A stretch of 64,000 nucleotides of DNA from Pseudomonas sp. MWU13-2105 (GCF_023242315.1 NZ_JALLIY010000014.1:168069-232068); one strand, 5' to 3'. Positions 41,968 to 51,004 are shown, numbered from the stretch's first letter. The notes: generated from the letters alone by a model not told the origin. Program-made: numbers and translations.

Positions 41968-43854
41968 ATGAATATTCGATTGAAGTTCAGTCAAAAGATC
42001 CTGCTCGCTGTTTCTACCGTGGTGGTTGTGGTCTTTGCGGTTTTCGCACTGTATGGCGATTATCGGCAACGCAACGAGATCAGCGGCAATATCGAAAACA
42101 ACTTGCACACCACTGGGCAGGTTCTTGCCCAGAATATTCAGACATGGCTGAGCGATCGTTTGCTATTGGTGGATGCAATGGCCCAGGTCGTCGCGCTCGA
42201 CCCGGCCAGGGAGAAGGTTCGCACCTTGCTCCAACAACCTGCGCTTGCCTCGACCTTTGTCGCCGGCTATAGCGCAACGCGCGAAGGTGCCTTCGATATC
42301 TTTCCCGAGCGGGTCATGCCCGATGGCTACGATCCACGCCAGCGGCCCTGGTACTCGGACGCGGTCAAAAACGGTCCGATCCTGACCGAACCCTATATCG
42401 GCGTGGGCAGCGACTACCTGGTGATGAGCGAGGCGGCGCCGGTCAAGTCCGGCGGCCAGGTGCTGGGTGTGCTTGGCGTCAATATCAGCCTGGACAAGAT
42501 GGCCAGGATGATCAACGCCCAGGATTTTGGCGGTATCGGTTATGCCTTCCTGGTCAGTTCCGACGGCAATATCCTGGTGCACCCGGACAAAGCCCTGGTC
42601 ACCAAGAACCTGCGTGATATCTACGGCCTGGAGCCGGTGCGAATCGGCGGCGAGCTGACTGAGGTGCGACAGGCGGGGAGCACGCAGTTGCTGACGTTCA
42701 TGCCGGTGCAGGGCCTGCCCTCGGTGAAATGGTATGTCGGTCTGGCTGTCGATAAGGACAAAGCCTACGCAGCACTGAGGCAGTTTCGTCTCTCGGTACT
42801 GATTGCGACTGTCGTCCTGCTGGCGATCACCTTTGTCTTGCTCAGCCTGTTGATCAGGCTGCTGATGAAACCCTTGCACCATATGACCGGTGCGTTGGAA
42901 GACATTGCCCAGGGCGATGGTGATCTGACGCAGCGCCTGCCGATCCAGTCGCGTGACGAGTTCGGCTACCTGGCGGGGGCCTTCAACCGGTTTGTCGAAC
43001 GTATCCACGGTTCGATCCGTGAAGTGGCCTCGACCACCGCGCGCCTGAGCCAGGTGGCCAGCCGGGTGGTCAACGCCTCCAACGCCTCGATGAGCAACTC
43101 GGACAATCAGTCCCAGCGCACCAGCAGTGTCGCGGCGGCGATCAATCAATTGGGCGCGGCCGCCCAGGAGATTGCCGTGAATGCCGCGGATGCCTCGCAG
43201 GGCGCCTCCGATGCGCGAGACACCGCGGATGAAGCGCGACGGGTAGTCGATCGTTCGATCCAGGCGATGAATGAACTGTCGGCCAAGATCCTTTCCTCCA
43301 GCGCGCGGATCGAGCAGCTCAATAGCCACACGTCGAGCATCGGCCAGATACTCAAGGTGATCCAGGCGATCTCCGAGCAGACCAATCTGCTGGCCCTGAA
43401 TGCCGCTATCGAGGCCGCCCGTGCCGGCGAGTCCGGACGCGGTTTCTCGGTGGTTGCCGACGAAGTGCGCAACCTCGCCGGACGCACCCAGGCCTCGGCC
43501 CAGCAAATCCACGGAATGATCGAGGAGCTGCAAGTCGGTTCCCGGCAGGCGGTGCGGACCATGGCCGAGAGCCAGCAATACAGCGCGGAGAGCGTGGCCA
43601 TCGCCAACCAGGCCGGCGAGCACCTGGGGCAGGTCACCCGGCGTATTGGTGAGATCGACGGGATGAATCAGTCGGTAGCCGCCGCCACCGAAGAACAGAC
43701 CGCCGTGGTCGAGGCGATCAACATGGATATCACCCAGATCGATACCTTGAACAAGGATGCGGTGGAGAACCTCAACGCCACGCTCCTGGCCTGTTCCGAC
43801 CTGGAGCAGCAGACGGCCCGGCTGGAGCAACTGGTCAGCGGTTTCCGTATTTGA
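41968..43854 (+). CDS. Methyl-accepting chemotaxis protein with dCache_1 sensor
   Basis: This 628-residue chemoreceptor has a membrane helix (~10-30), a periplasmic double-Cache domain (~35-275), a second helix (~278-300), HAMP, and a signalling domain with the tip ISEQTNLLALNAAIEAARAGESGRG. The sensor resembles amino-acid receptors of the PctA type: it keeps the Y-x4-R-x-W-Y pattern (YDPRQRPWYSD). However, the position usually occupied by the amine-binding Asp reads Asn (GVLGVNISLD), so the ligand may differ. No FliA-like promoter was found in the 258 bases upstream. Confidence 0.92.
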   Translation: MNIRLKFSQKILLAVSTVVVVVFAVFALYGDYRQRNEISGNIENNLHTTGQVLAQNIQTWLSDRLLLVDAMAQVVALDPAREKVRTLLQQPALASTFVAGYSATREGAFDIFPERVMPDGYDPRQRPWYSDAVKNGPILTEPYIGVGSDYLVMSEAAPVKSGGQVLGVLGVNISLDKMARMINAQDFGGIGYAFLVSSDGNILVHPDKALVTKNLRDIYGLEPVRIGGELTEVRQAGSTQLLTFMPVQGLPSVKWYVGLAVDKDKAYAALRQFRLSVLIATVVLLAITFVLLSLLIRLLMKPLHHMTGALEDIAQGDGDLTQRLPIQSRDEFGYLAGAFNRFVERIHGSIREVASTTARLSQVASRVVNASNASMSNSDNQSQRTSSVAAAINQLGAAAQEIAVNAADASQGASDARDTADEARRVVDRSIQAMNELSAKILSSSARIEQLNSHTSSIGQILKVIQAISEQTNLLALNAAIEAARAGESGRGFSVVADEVRNLAGRTQASAQQIHGMIEELQVGSRQAVRTMAESQQYSAESVAIANQAGEHLGQVTRRIGEIDGMNQSVAAATEEQTAVVEAINMDITQIDTLNKDAVENLNATLLACSDLEQQTARLEQLVSGFRI

Positions 43855-43948
43855 GGCGTTCTTTACCTGAGAGGCTGTTTGCACAGGGTTGCCATTCGCC
43901 CGAGAGTCTCGTATAAGTCGGCACAAACGGGCAGGCTCAGGCATAAAC

Positions 43949-44737
43949 ATGCAAAGCGTTCACCTAGCGTCAGAATTGCCGCACCTGCGGCGGCAAAAAA
44001 TCCTGTTGTTGCTCGAACGGGACGGCAAGGTCATGGCCTCTGAACTGGGCCAGCATTTCGCGGTCTCGGAAGACACCATCCGCCGCGACCTCGCGGAACT
44101 CGCCCAGGCCGGGCTGTTGCAGCGGGTGCATGGTGGCGCGTTGCCGCGTCCCAAGGACACCGGCAAGGACTATTTCACCCGGGTCGCCGAACCCAATGAG
44201 GTGAAAACCCGTCTGGCCCGGATAGCGGCGCGGCGGGTCGAGTCGGGGCAGATCGTACTGTTCGACTCCGGTAGCACCACCTTGCAGATCGCCCAGTCGC
44301 TGCCGTCCGGGCTGTCGATCACGGCCGTTACCTGTTCGCCGATGATTGCCATGACCCTGGCCGAACATCCGGGCATTACCGTGATCCTCGCCGGCGGCAA
44401 GCTCAACCCGGCGACCATGGCCTCGGGTGGCCACGAGGCTGTGCGGCTGATCCAGGGCGTCAAGGCCGACCTGCTGTTTACCGGGGTCTGCGCGATTCAC
44501 CCGGAGATCGGGATTACTTCACTGCATTACGACGAGATCGCCGTGAAGCAGGCCATGCTCGACAGTGCCTCGCACGTGGTGGCGGTGACCACGGCGGACA
44601 AGCTTGGCGCCGTGGAGCCTTTCGTGGTGGCGCCTTGTACACGTTTGCAGACCATGCTCACCGAGCACTTTGTGGTGCCGGGAGAGATCGAGGCTTATCG
44701 GCGCATGGGCATTGAAGTCATACAGATGGAGGCTTGA
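43949..44737 (+). CDS. DeoR-family transcriptional regulator
   Basis: This 262-residue regulator has an N-terminal DeoR helix-turn-helix (RRQKILLLLERDGKVMASELGQHFAVSEDTIRRDLAELAQAGLLQRVHGGAL). It has a sugar-phosphate-sensing C-terminal domain (FDSGSTTLQIAQSLP, LLFTGVCAIHPEIGITS). ATG 43949 gives the usual family length, while the frame is open to 43889. No sugar or nucleoside gene lies beside it, so the regulon is unknown. Confidence 0.9.
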   Translation: MQSVHLASELPHLRRQKILLLLERDGKVMASELGQHFAVSEDTIRRDLAELAQAGLLQRVHGGALPRPKDTGKDYFTRVAEPNEVKTRLARIAARRVESGQIVLFDSGSTTLQIAQSLPSGLSITAVTCSPMIAMTLAEHPGITVILAGGKLNPATMASGGHEAVRLIQGVKADLLFTGVCAIHPEIGITSLHYDEIAVKQAMLDSASHVVAVTTADKLGAVEPFVVAPCTRLQTMLTEHFVVPGEIEAYRRMGIEVIQMEA

Positions 44738-44847
44738 AACGATCGGCCGGTATCAGGGCCACTTCTTGAAACAGCCGTTAATACACTAACGTCGAAGGAA
44801 CTTCTCGGGCGTCTATAGTTTGGACTCATGCCAAAGGAGGGCGTGTC

Positions 44848-45312
44848 ATGACATTCAATGACTTGATCGGTAAGTATTTATTTCTACCCATGCTCGATAC
44901 TTTTGAATGGCCTGATGAAATGTGGCCGTATTTCCAGGTATTGGCGGGGCATGACTTTGTCGGTGAAATAACCTGTTTCTATAGTGAGCCCAGTCATACA
45001 GGAAAAGTGATCGGCTCTTTCTACCCCGAAGAGGGTGATCGTGAAGGCGAAGGGCATCTGCGCGTCATCTTGGACGGCTTGGCATCGGATCTTCAGTGCG
45101 ATGTCGAAGGCAGTTTTTGTGCGCTCTACAAGGCTGCGTCACAAGAAGCCATGCGCCGGATGTGGCAGGCCACGTACTATAAATTGGTCAGTAACAGCGC
45201 AGGCGATTATAACCTGTGGCTGATGCGTTCCGAGGCGGACGCGGCCATTTTGCAGTTCAGTGTGGCGGATGAGTCCAGGCGCGCGCGTCTGGCGAACCTG
45301 AAAACCTGTTAG
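44848..45312 (+). CDS. Hypothetical protein
   Basis: I do not recognise this 154-residue soluble protein. It is Trp/Tyr/Phe-rich (FEWPDEMWPYFQVLAG, MWQATYYKLVSN) and acidic. It lacks a signal peptide. AAGGAGG lies 8 bases before ATG 44848, a strong ribosome site that supports expression. Codon use is slightly more AT-rich at the start than in its neighbours, which might indicate transfer. It stands alone between the DeoR gene and a convergent SDR gene. Confidence 0.72.
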   Translation: MTFNDLIGKYLFLPMLDTFEWPDEMWPYFQVLAGHDFVGEITCFYSEPSHTGKVIGSFYPEEGDREGEGHLRVILDGLASDLQCDVEGSFCALYKAASQEAMRRMWQATYYKLVSNSAGDYNLWLMRSEADAAILQFSVADESRRARLANLKTC

Positions 45313-45408
45313 CGGCTGGCGATATGAAGAGGGCCGACGGCTTGCCGGTCCTCGCCTTGTTCCATCGCCCTGGGGGGTATGGATCGCAGTGTTGGAGAAG
45401 GGGGCCGA

Positions 45409-46131
45409 TTACCAGGGGATGCTGCCGTTCTCGTCGAAGTAGCCGCCAGTGGGGCCGTCCCGATCAAGGGTGGCCAACCTGACAATCACTTCGGCGGCCT
45501 GTTCCACGGTACGGTAGCCGCTGTGCTGGTTGAAGTCGGTCTTGGTATAGCCCGGATCGGCGGCGTTGACCCGGATCCCGCTGGCCGCCAGCTCTTTGGC
45601 AAAGGACAGCGTCACTGCATTGAGCGCCGACTTCGAGCTGTTGTAGCCAAGGATATTGATCGAGGCGAACTCGTTGGTCGGGTCGTTCAGCCAGCCGAGT
45701 GAGCCCAGGCCGCTGCTGACCATGACGATATTGGCGTGGGTCGAGGCCTTGAGCAGGGGCAGGAAGGCCTGGGTCGTGCGGATCGGGCCGAACACGTTGA
45801 CCTCGTAAACTTCCTTGATGGTGCTCAGGGGCGTCTCGCTGGGGGCTGACATATCGCCCAGTATGCCGGCGTTGTTGATCAGCACGTCGAGCCGGCCATC
45901 TTCCCGTTGCACGCGCTCGGCGGCGGCCCTGACACTGTCGTCGCTGGCGGTATCGATCTGCAGGACCCGGATGTCGTGGCCCATGTCGCGCAATGTCTGG
46001 GCTGCTGCCTCGCCACGAACCGGATCGCGACTGCCCAGCCAGACCTTGTAGCCAAGTTCGCCGAGACGCCGCGCGGTTTCAAAGCCGATGCTTTTGTTGG
46101 CGCCGGTGATCAGTACTGTTTGCTTGAGCAT
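45409..46131 (-). CDS. Short-chain dehydrogenase/reductase
   Basis: This NAD(P)-dependent oxidoreductase has 240 residues, a classical SDR length. The cofactor site is TGANKSIGFETARRLGELG, the structural motif INNAGILGD, the catalytic Ser is in IVMVSSGLGSLG, and the YxxxK pair is in GYNSSKSALNA. A basic residue after the glycine motif (LGSRDPVRG) suggests NADPH. The substrate is unknown. It is divergent from an AraC-type regulator across 131 bases holding two exact direct repeats, so it is a likely target. Confidence 0.9.
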   Translation of the reverse strand: MLKQTVLITGANKSIGFETARRLGELGYKVWLGSRDPVRGEAAAQTLRDMGHDIRVLQIDTASDDSVRAAAERVQREDGRLDVLINNAGILGDMSAPSETPLSTIKEVYEVNVFGPIRTTQAFLPLLKASTHANIVMVSSGLGSLGWLNDPTNEFASINILGYNSSKSALNAVTLSFAKELAASGIRVNAADPGYTKTDFNQHSGYRTVEQAAEVIVRLATLDRDGPTGGYFDENGSIPW

Positions 46132-46191
46132 CTGGTTTCTCCTGTGTAGGTGAGGCCAGTCTGCTCGTCGGCGTCAGGGCGGGCGTGCCGG

Positions 46192-46220
46192 TTACTGGCT
46201 AGTTCTTGCCTATTACTGGC
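46192..46220. promoter_or_regulatory. Direct repeats TTACTGGC 21 bases apart between SDR and AraC genes
   Basis: TTACTGGC occurs at 46192-46199 and 46213-46220 in the same orientation, spaced two helical turns apart. AraC-family proteins typically bind such direct repeats. The position between the divergent SDR and AraC genes makes this a good operator candidate. Confidence 0.55.
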
Positions 46221-46262
46221 GCTTCGGTTGACGGTTGGCGCGGTGAGTGAGAGTTTTCGTCC

Positions 46263-47159
46263 ATGAACAACAGACTTGATCAACTCAAACACTTCGTGCG
46301 CCGGCATGCCCAGGGCCGGCAGACCGCAACCGGTATGCCGCGGCTTTCCGTCATGATGGGCGAAACCCGCACGGGCCCTCTGCCGGGACTTTACGATCCG
46401 ATGATCTGCCTGGTATTGCAGGGCGCGAAGCGGGTGCTGATCGGTGACCAGATCCTTGAGTACGGTACCGGTTGCTACTTTATCGCTTCGGCCGAGATAC
46501 CGGCCAGTGGCGAGGTGATCGACGCCAGCCCGCAACTGCCGTACCTGTCGGTGGCCCTGGCCTTCGACCCCGAGGTCATTGCCTCGTTGTTGCTGGAGAT
46601 GCCGATTGTCGGGGAAAAGAGCCTGGGCCGCAGCTTTGCCGTCAGCGCCGCCGATGATGAACTGATCGATGCCTTTGGGCGGATGCTGCGCTTGATGGAA
46701 CGGCCCCAGGAAATCGCCGTGCTGGCGCCATTGTTGGAGCGCGAGATTCTGTTTCGGCTGCTGTGGGGGCCTCAAGGGGGCATGTTGCGCCAGATCGCCC
46801 GGGCCGACAGCCGGTTGTCCCGTGTCCGTCGGGTATTGAACTGGATACGCCAGCACTATGTGGAAAGGTTTCGGGTCGAGGACCTGGCGCGGCTTGCCGA
46901 TATGAGCCCGTCGGTCCTGCATCGGCACTTCAAGGCGGTCACGGCCATGACCCCGATCCAGTACCAGAAGCGCATCCGCCTCCATGAAGCCCGCCGCCGT
47001 TTGCTGGCAATGCCGGGTGATGCGGCCGGGGTGGCCTTTGAAGTGGGCTATGAAAGTGCCTCTCAATTCAGTCGCGAGTATGCCCGCCTGTTTGGCGTGC
47101 CGCCGGCCAGGGATGCCAGGGAATGGCGGGGCAAGGTGCTGGCTGAGGTGTCTAGCTGA
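46263..47159 (+). CDS. AraC-family transcriptional regulator (AraC_N type)
   Basis: This 298-residue regulator has the AraC_N-type ligand domain (MICLVLQGAKRVLIGDQILEYGTGCYFIASAEIPASGEV). It has a C-terminal pair of helix-turn-helix motifs (FRVEDLARLADMSPSVLHRHFKAVTAMTPIQYQKRIRLHEARR and AAGVAFEVGYESASQFSREYARLFGVPP). Regulators of this subgroup often sit beside an SDR or aldo-keto reductase they control, as here. Confidence 0.92.
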   Translation: MNNRLDQLKHFVRRHAQGRQTATGMPRLSVMMGETRTGPLPGLYDPMICLVLQGAKRVLIGDQILEYGTGCYFIASAEIPASGEVIDASPQLPYLSVALAFDPEVIASLLLEMPIVGEKSLGRSFAVSAADDELIDAFGRMLRLMERPQEIAVLAPLLEREILFRLLWGPQGGMLRQIARADSRLSRVRRVLNWIRQHYVERFRVEDLARLADMSPSVLHRHFKAVTAMTPIQYQKRIRLHEARRRLLAMPGDAAGVAFEVGYESASQFSREYARLFGVPPARDAREWRGKVLAEVSS

Positions 47160-47269
47160 GCCCTCTTGAGCGGGGGTATCTCGTCAGCGAAGGTAACAAA
47201 ACATTGCAATGGTCGGTCGGATCGCCGCATCATTGCAGGCCTACTCCCCCAAAGAGGCCCCCTGAGGAA

Positions 47270-48139
47270 ATGGATTCTCAGATCATAGGCATCGACTTCG
47301 CCGATTGGCGGATGCCTGAAGTGAACGCGCAATGGATTGCCGCGTTGGAAGCGGGCAAGGTCCTTTATTTCCCCCGGTTGTCGTTTGAATTGCGGGAAGA
47401 AGAGAAGTCCTTGCTCCGTCCGGATGTTCGCTCGCCCAAGGCCCGTAATATCAGCCTGGATGCGAATAATCAGCTCAAGGGCGCGCAAGGCGATGCCGCC
47501 GTGCAACAAGCGCTGAGCGAGATGATCGGACGCTTCCGTGAGCAGGCGCAGACGCTGGTGTATTCGCTGCTGCCCCGCTACCAAGGCGCCTTGCGCCTGG
47601 CCCCTACCAGCTATCGTCCGATGCAGGTCGAGACCCGTGCACAGTCCTGGCGCGCGGATGATCGTCGTCTGCATGTCGACGCCTTTCCTTCGCGTCCCAA
47701 CTACGGCGAGCGCATTCTGCGGGTGTTCAGCAACATCAATCCCGAGGGCATACCGCGGGTCTGGCGTGTCGGCGAGCCTTTCGAAACGGTCGCCGAGAAG
47801 TTCCTGCCACGGGCCAAACCGTATGTGGCCTGGCAGGCTGGCTTGTTGAAAGCACTGGGCATCACCAAGTCATATCGCAGTGAATATGACCATCTGATGT
47901 TGCAATTGCATGACGGCATGAAAGGCGACCAGATCTATCAGGAAACCGCCGAGCAGGTGACCATGCCGTTCGCCGCGGGTTCGGTCTGGGTGTGCTTCTC
48001 GGACCAGGTGCCGCACGCGGTCATGTCCGGCCAGTACATGCTTGAACAGACGCTGCACCTGCCGGCCGACAAGCAATATGACGCCCAGTCCAATCCCTTG
48101 GCGATCCTGACGCGGATGATGGGGCGGCCTCTGGTTTGA
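47270..48139 (+). CDS. Kdo hydroxylase (KdoO-like Fe(II)/2-oxoglutarate dioxygenase)
   Basis: KdoO converts Kdo in lipid A-core LPS to Ko by 3-hydroxylation. The 289-residue protein matches the Kdo_hydroxy family in length. It shows a plausible metal-binding facial triad: HxD in RLHVDAFPSRPNYGERILRVF and a distal His in QVPHAVMSGQYMLEQTLHLP. Other family-like segments are LYFPRLSFELREEEKSLL and PRVWRVGEPFETVAEKFLP. The start ATG 47270 (MDSQIIGIDF) is preferred to 47204, which adds an unlike extension. It stands alone. Activity is inferred from family. Confidence 0.85.
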   Translation: MDSQIIGIDFADWRMPEVNAQWIAALEAGKVLYFPRLSFELREEEKSLLRPDVRSPKARNISLDANNQLKGAQGDAAVQQALSEMIGRFREQAQTLVYSLLPRYQGALRLAPTSYRPMQVETRAQSWRADDRRLHVDAFPSRPNYGERILRVFSNINPEGIPRVWRVGEPFETVAEKFLPRAKPYVAWQAGLLKALGITKSYRSEYDHLMLQLHDGMKGDQIYQETAEQVTMPFAAGSVWVCFSDQVPHAVMSGQYMLEQTLHLPADKQYDAQSNPLAILTRMMGRPLV

Positions 48140-48404
48140 GCCTGCACTGACTGACTCAAGCCGAAACGGCGGCTGCGGCCGCTCGTGCCGTTCGGCTGCC
48201 CCCCCCACCCCGCGTGATCCCGTCTCGAAATATTGGCGTGCTGCCTGGCGTACTGCCGGGTAGGCGCACGCACGGCGGTTTTGTCTCAATCGGCAAAATG
48301 AAGGAAATATGAACGGCCAGTGAATATTTTTTGAACTAAGTGATCGATTTCCTGTTCCTAGATCCCCGGATTCTTCACGTTTACATCCTAATGGAGTAGT
48401 GCTT

Positions 48405-49157
48405 GTGTTTAATTGTCTGACCCGCCTGTTCATCAAATCCTCGGCCTTGGTCGTGATTGCCAGCCCGATGGTTGCGATGGCGGCGCCCTCCACCGATCCG
48501 ATTTCCCAATTTGGTGTCCTGGGCAGTTACAGCCACTTCAAGTTGGAGGGGGGTAGCCAGTCCGAGAAAAGCCATCTGCCCGCTGCCGGCCTGTTCTACA
48601 ACTTCGGCAACAAGATGACCGCTGAATCCGGCCTTATCTACCAGGCTGGTGTCGAAGTGAAGTACGGCAAGAATGACGACAACAAACTCAAGGAAGGCCA
48701 GGGCGACCTCGATCTGGGCTGGCGTGCGGCGCTGGACGCGCACAACTTCTTTGACGTGATCGTGGGCGGCGGTTACAGCTGGACCCGCTACGAACCGGAC
48801 TCCGACGACTACAACGTCAAGCTCACCGGCCGTTCGCCGTTTGCCAAGGCCGCGCTGGGTTATAACCATCAGTTCGATGCCGCGACGATGCGCGTCGAAG
48901 CGGGCGTACGGCGCAGCATTGGCAGCGAGGCACAGATCAGGGTCGCTGGCGAGGGCTCCGATACGGTGGACCTGAAGGACCATACCAACCCCTATGCCGA
49001 AGTGAACTTCCTGTTCAACCAGCAAAGTTCGTTGCCGATTGTCGCGGGCGTTTACTACACCCACACCGAGTTCAAACTGGACGGTGATTCCGATCTGGCG
49101 GACAACACCAAGCTCAAGATCGACGAGTTTGGTGCCAAGGTCGGTATCGCCTTCTGA
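48405..49157 (+). CDS. Outer-membrane beta-barrel protein
   Basis: This is a 250-residue exported protein of unknown role. It has a signal peptide (MFNCLTRLFIKSSALVVIASPMVAMAAP), then alternating beta strands typical of a small barrel (QFGVLGSYSHFKLEG, AGLFYNFGNKMTAESGLIYQ, DVIVGGGYSWTRYEP, AEVNFLFNQQSSLPIVAGVYYTHTEF). It ends KVGIAF with a terminal Phe, as outer-membrane barrels do. The start codon is GTG: 48399 is also possible, but TGGAG lies 9 bases before 48405 and only 3 before 48399. A terminator follows. Confidence 0.78.
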   Translation: MFNCLTRLFIKSSALVVIASPMVAMAAPSTDPISQFGVLGSYSHFKLEGGSQSEKSHLPAAGLFYNFGNKMTAESGLIYQAGVEVKYGKNDDNKLKEGQGDLDLGWRAALDAHNFFDVIVGGGYSWTRYEPDSDDYNVKLTGRSPFAKAALGYNHQFDAATMRVEAGVRRSIGSEAQIRVAGEGSDTVDLKDHTNPYAEVNFLFNQQSSLPIVAGVYYTHTEFKLDGDSDLADNTKLKIDEFGAKVGIAF

Positions 49158-49163
49158 TGCATG

Positions 49164-49191
49164 AAGCGCGGGGGCCCTGGTTCCCGCGCTT
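49164..49191 (+). terminator. Terminator after the outer-membrane protein gene
   Basis: AAGCGCGGG pairs with CCCGCGCTT, followed by TTCTCC. It lies 7 bases after the stop. The remaining ~420 bases to 49611 show no supported gene. Confidence 0.65.
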
Positions 49192-49611
49192 TCTCCTCGT
49201 GGTTGCCGTGCTTTTGTCTGTAATGGCTCATTCCTTCCCGCGCCCTCTAGACGGCGCACCAGCGAAATAGTAGCTTTCCTCCCCAAAGCCCTCCGCTCCT
49301 GGCCGTCTCCACGCGCCAGCGACTCAGGCCTTCATAGCGGTTAAGGAAGATGCAGTGAAACCGCCGATGACGTGCTGATCCTTCAGCCCGGTCCGGCAGT
49401 CACTTTTCAAGGACGAGCGATGGCCGATCGGTTCAACGACTCAAAGCTGAAAACCACCCGACCGTATTGATGAATATCGACGACCTCTGTTCGGCGATTG
49501 TCGATGGAGCGTTCGTGCCGGTGCAGGTTGTCCGGTAAAAGAGAACTCACTGCGTTCAATCCCCTAGAGACATTCCGCGTCCCCTGTCCCGTACTTCCCA
49601 AGGAGCTGTAG

Positions 49612-50055
49612 ATGAAAGGCAAGATCCTGAGTTATGACACCAACACCCGTAACGGCATTATTTCCGGTGATGACGGTAATCGTTACACCTTCGACGTTGT
49701 CGAGTGGAAAGCCGCGGTGTTGCCCAAGGCCGGCGCGCGCGTCGACTTCGCCGGCAATGGTGCGTTTGCCGAAGCCATCTTCGCCGACGGTGCCGCTGCC
49801 GGTGGCAGCTCCAAGAAGATCCCGGCGGCCCTGCTGGCGTTCTTCTTCGGCGGTTTTGGCGTGCACAAGTTCTACCTGGGCTACAAGACCCAAGGCGTGA
49901 TCATGTTGCTTGTGTTTCTGTTCGGCTGGCTGTTGTTCGGCATCCCGTCGATCATTATCAGTATCGTCGCCTTTATCGAATTCATCATTTACCTGGTCAA
50001 GTCCGAAGAAGACTTCGAACAGACTTATGTGGTCGGTAAACGCGGCTGGTTCTGA
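49612..50055 (+). CDS. Cold-shock-like domain fused to TM2 domain
   Basis: The 147-residue product has two parts. Residues ~1-62 resemble a small OB-fold/cold-shock-like module (MKGKILSYDTNTRNGIISGDDGNRYTFDVVEWK). Residues ~68-130 are a TM2 domain with two membrane helices and the signature FFFGGFGVHKFYLGYKTQGVIMLL. A C-terminal cytoplasmic tail ends in GKRGWF. AAGGAGC 6-7 bases upstream supports the start. The fusion puts a nucleic-acid-binding-type fold at the membrane. Its function is not known. Confidence 0.82.
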   Translation: MKGKILSYDTNTRNGIISGDDGNRYTFDVVEWKAAVLPKAGARVDFAGNGAFAEAIFADGAAAGGSSKKIPAALLAFFFGGFGVHKFYLGYKTQGVIMLLVFLFGWLLFGIPSIIISIVAFIEFIIYLVKSEEDFEQTYVVGKRGWF

Positions 50056-50438
50056 TATCGCTGAACTCGGGCTTGAGTAAGTCCGGGTCGGTTGCCGGTG
50101 TCAGTGCTGGTGGGCGGGGGCACGTTGGGTGCTCCTGTTCGACTGAACAATGCCCTGTCTGTATAGCTGCTGTGCCTTACCCTTTCGATATTTCCTAAGA
50201 ACACGCTTGCTTGCGATGGCTGTCGGGCTGGTGCGGTGCCTTCGGGTATGCCCTGGTTTTGAGGGGACGCGAGCGGCAATGTGGTTGCCTCCTTCCTCGC
50301 CCTGGCTTGTGTCCCTCGAAAAAACGAATGCTGAATCACTCATCGCATTCGATTTACCCGCCTACCGAGGTATGCTTGAGCACGGCTCAAACATTCCCTG
50401 CCGCCTTTCCCGACGTTCCTGCGAGCTCACGGCGTTCC
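50056..50438. other. Intergenic region before the CrtZ-like gene
   Basis: About 380 bases without a supported gene. Several frames are open here, including the upstream extension of the next gene to 50211, but their composition and lack of similarity argue against coding. I see no strong hairpin. Confidence 0.35.
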
Positions 50439-50966
50439 ATGATCACCCACGTTGCCCTGTTTCTCTGCACCCTGATGGCCATGGAAGGGGTCGGCTACCT
50501 GGCGCATAAGTACGTGATGCATGGCTGGGGCTGGTTTCTGCACCGTTCCCATCATGAGGAGCACCTGGGCGCCTTCGAGACCAACGACATCTACCTGCTG
50601 GTATTGGCGGCGGTGGCCATCACCCTGATCGTGCTGGGCAATAGCGGCTACGACCCCCTGCAGTGGATCGGCGCCGGAGTGGCGGCGTTCGGGATCATCT
50701 ATGTCGTGGTGCATGACGGCGTCGTCCACCGCTATTGGCCATTTCGGCCGCGGCCGCGCCATCCCTACCTGAAGCGCCTGTATCAGGCGCACCTGCTGCA
50801 TCATGCGGTGAAGGGGCGCAAGAACGGTGTGTCGTTCGGTTTTCTGTATGCGCCGCCATTGCGCACGTTGAAGAGGCAGTTGCGGGCGTCGCGTGAGGCG
50901 ACCGGGCTTGGCGGGGAAAGACGCCGTTCAGTTTGGCGGGGTGATAGTGCGAGTGAGGCTGAATAA
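50439..50966 (+). CDS. CrtZ-like carotenoid/fatty-acid hydroxylase superfamily protein
   Basis: The 175-residue membrane protein has the four histidine clusters of beta-carotene 3-hydroxylases: HKYVMH, HRSHHEEH, HDGVVHRYW and HLLHHAV. These form a di-iron site. There are about four membrane helices (ALFLCTLMAMEGVGYL; IYLLVLAAVAITLIVLG). CrtZ hydroxylates beta-carotene to zeaxanthin, but no other carotenoid gene is in the window, so the true substrate is uncertain. ATG 50439 (MITHVALFLC) is chosen as the start since the family begins there. The C-terminus (after APPLRTLK) is a variable basic tail. Confidence 0.85.
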   Translation: MITHVALFLCTLMAMEGVGYLAHKYVMHGWGWFLHRSHHEEHLGAFETNDIYLLVLAAVAITLIVLGNSGYDPLQWIGAGVAAFGIIYVVVHDGVVHRYWPFRPRPRHPYLKRLYQAHLLHHAVKGRKNGVSFGFLYAPPLRTLKRQLRASREATGLGGERRRSVWRGDSASEAE

Positions 50967-51004
50967 AGCCGGGGCGAAGAAAATCTCTTGAAGGAGCGGA
51001 TCGC

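Noticed and set aside
42163..43950. 595-residue antisense frame over the dCache receptor
   Set aside because: Shadow of a clear chemoreceptor gene.
48160..48198. Hairpin after the Kdo hydroxylase gene as terminator
   Set aside because: AGCCGAAACGGC and GCCGTTCGGCT pair only with a bulge and no T run follows, so I do not call it.
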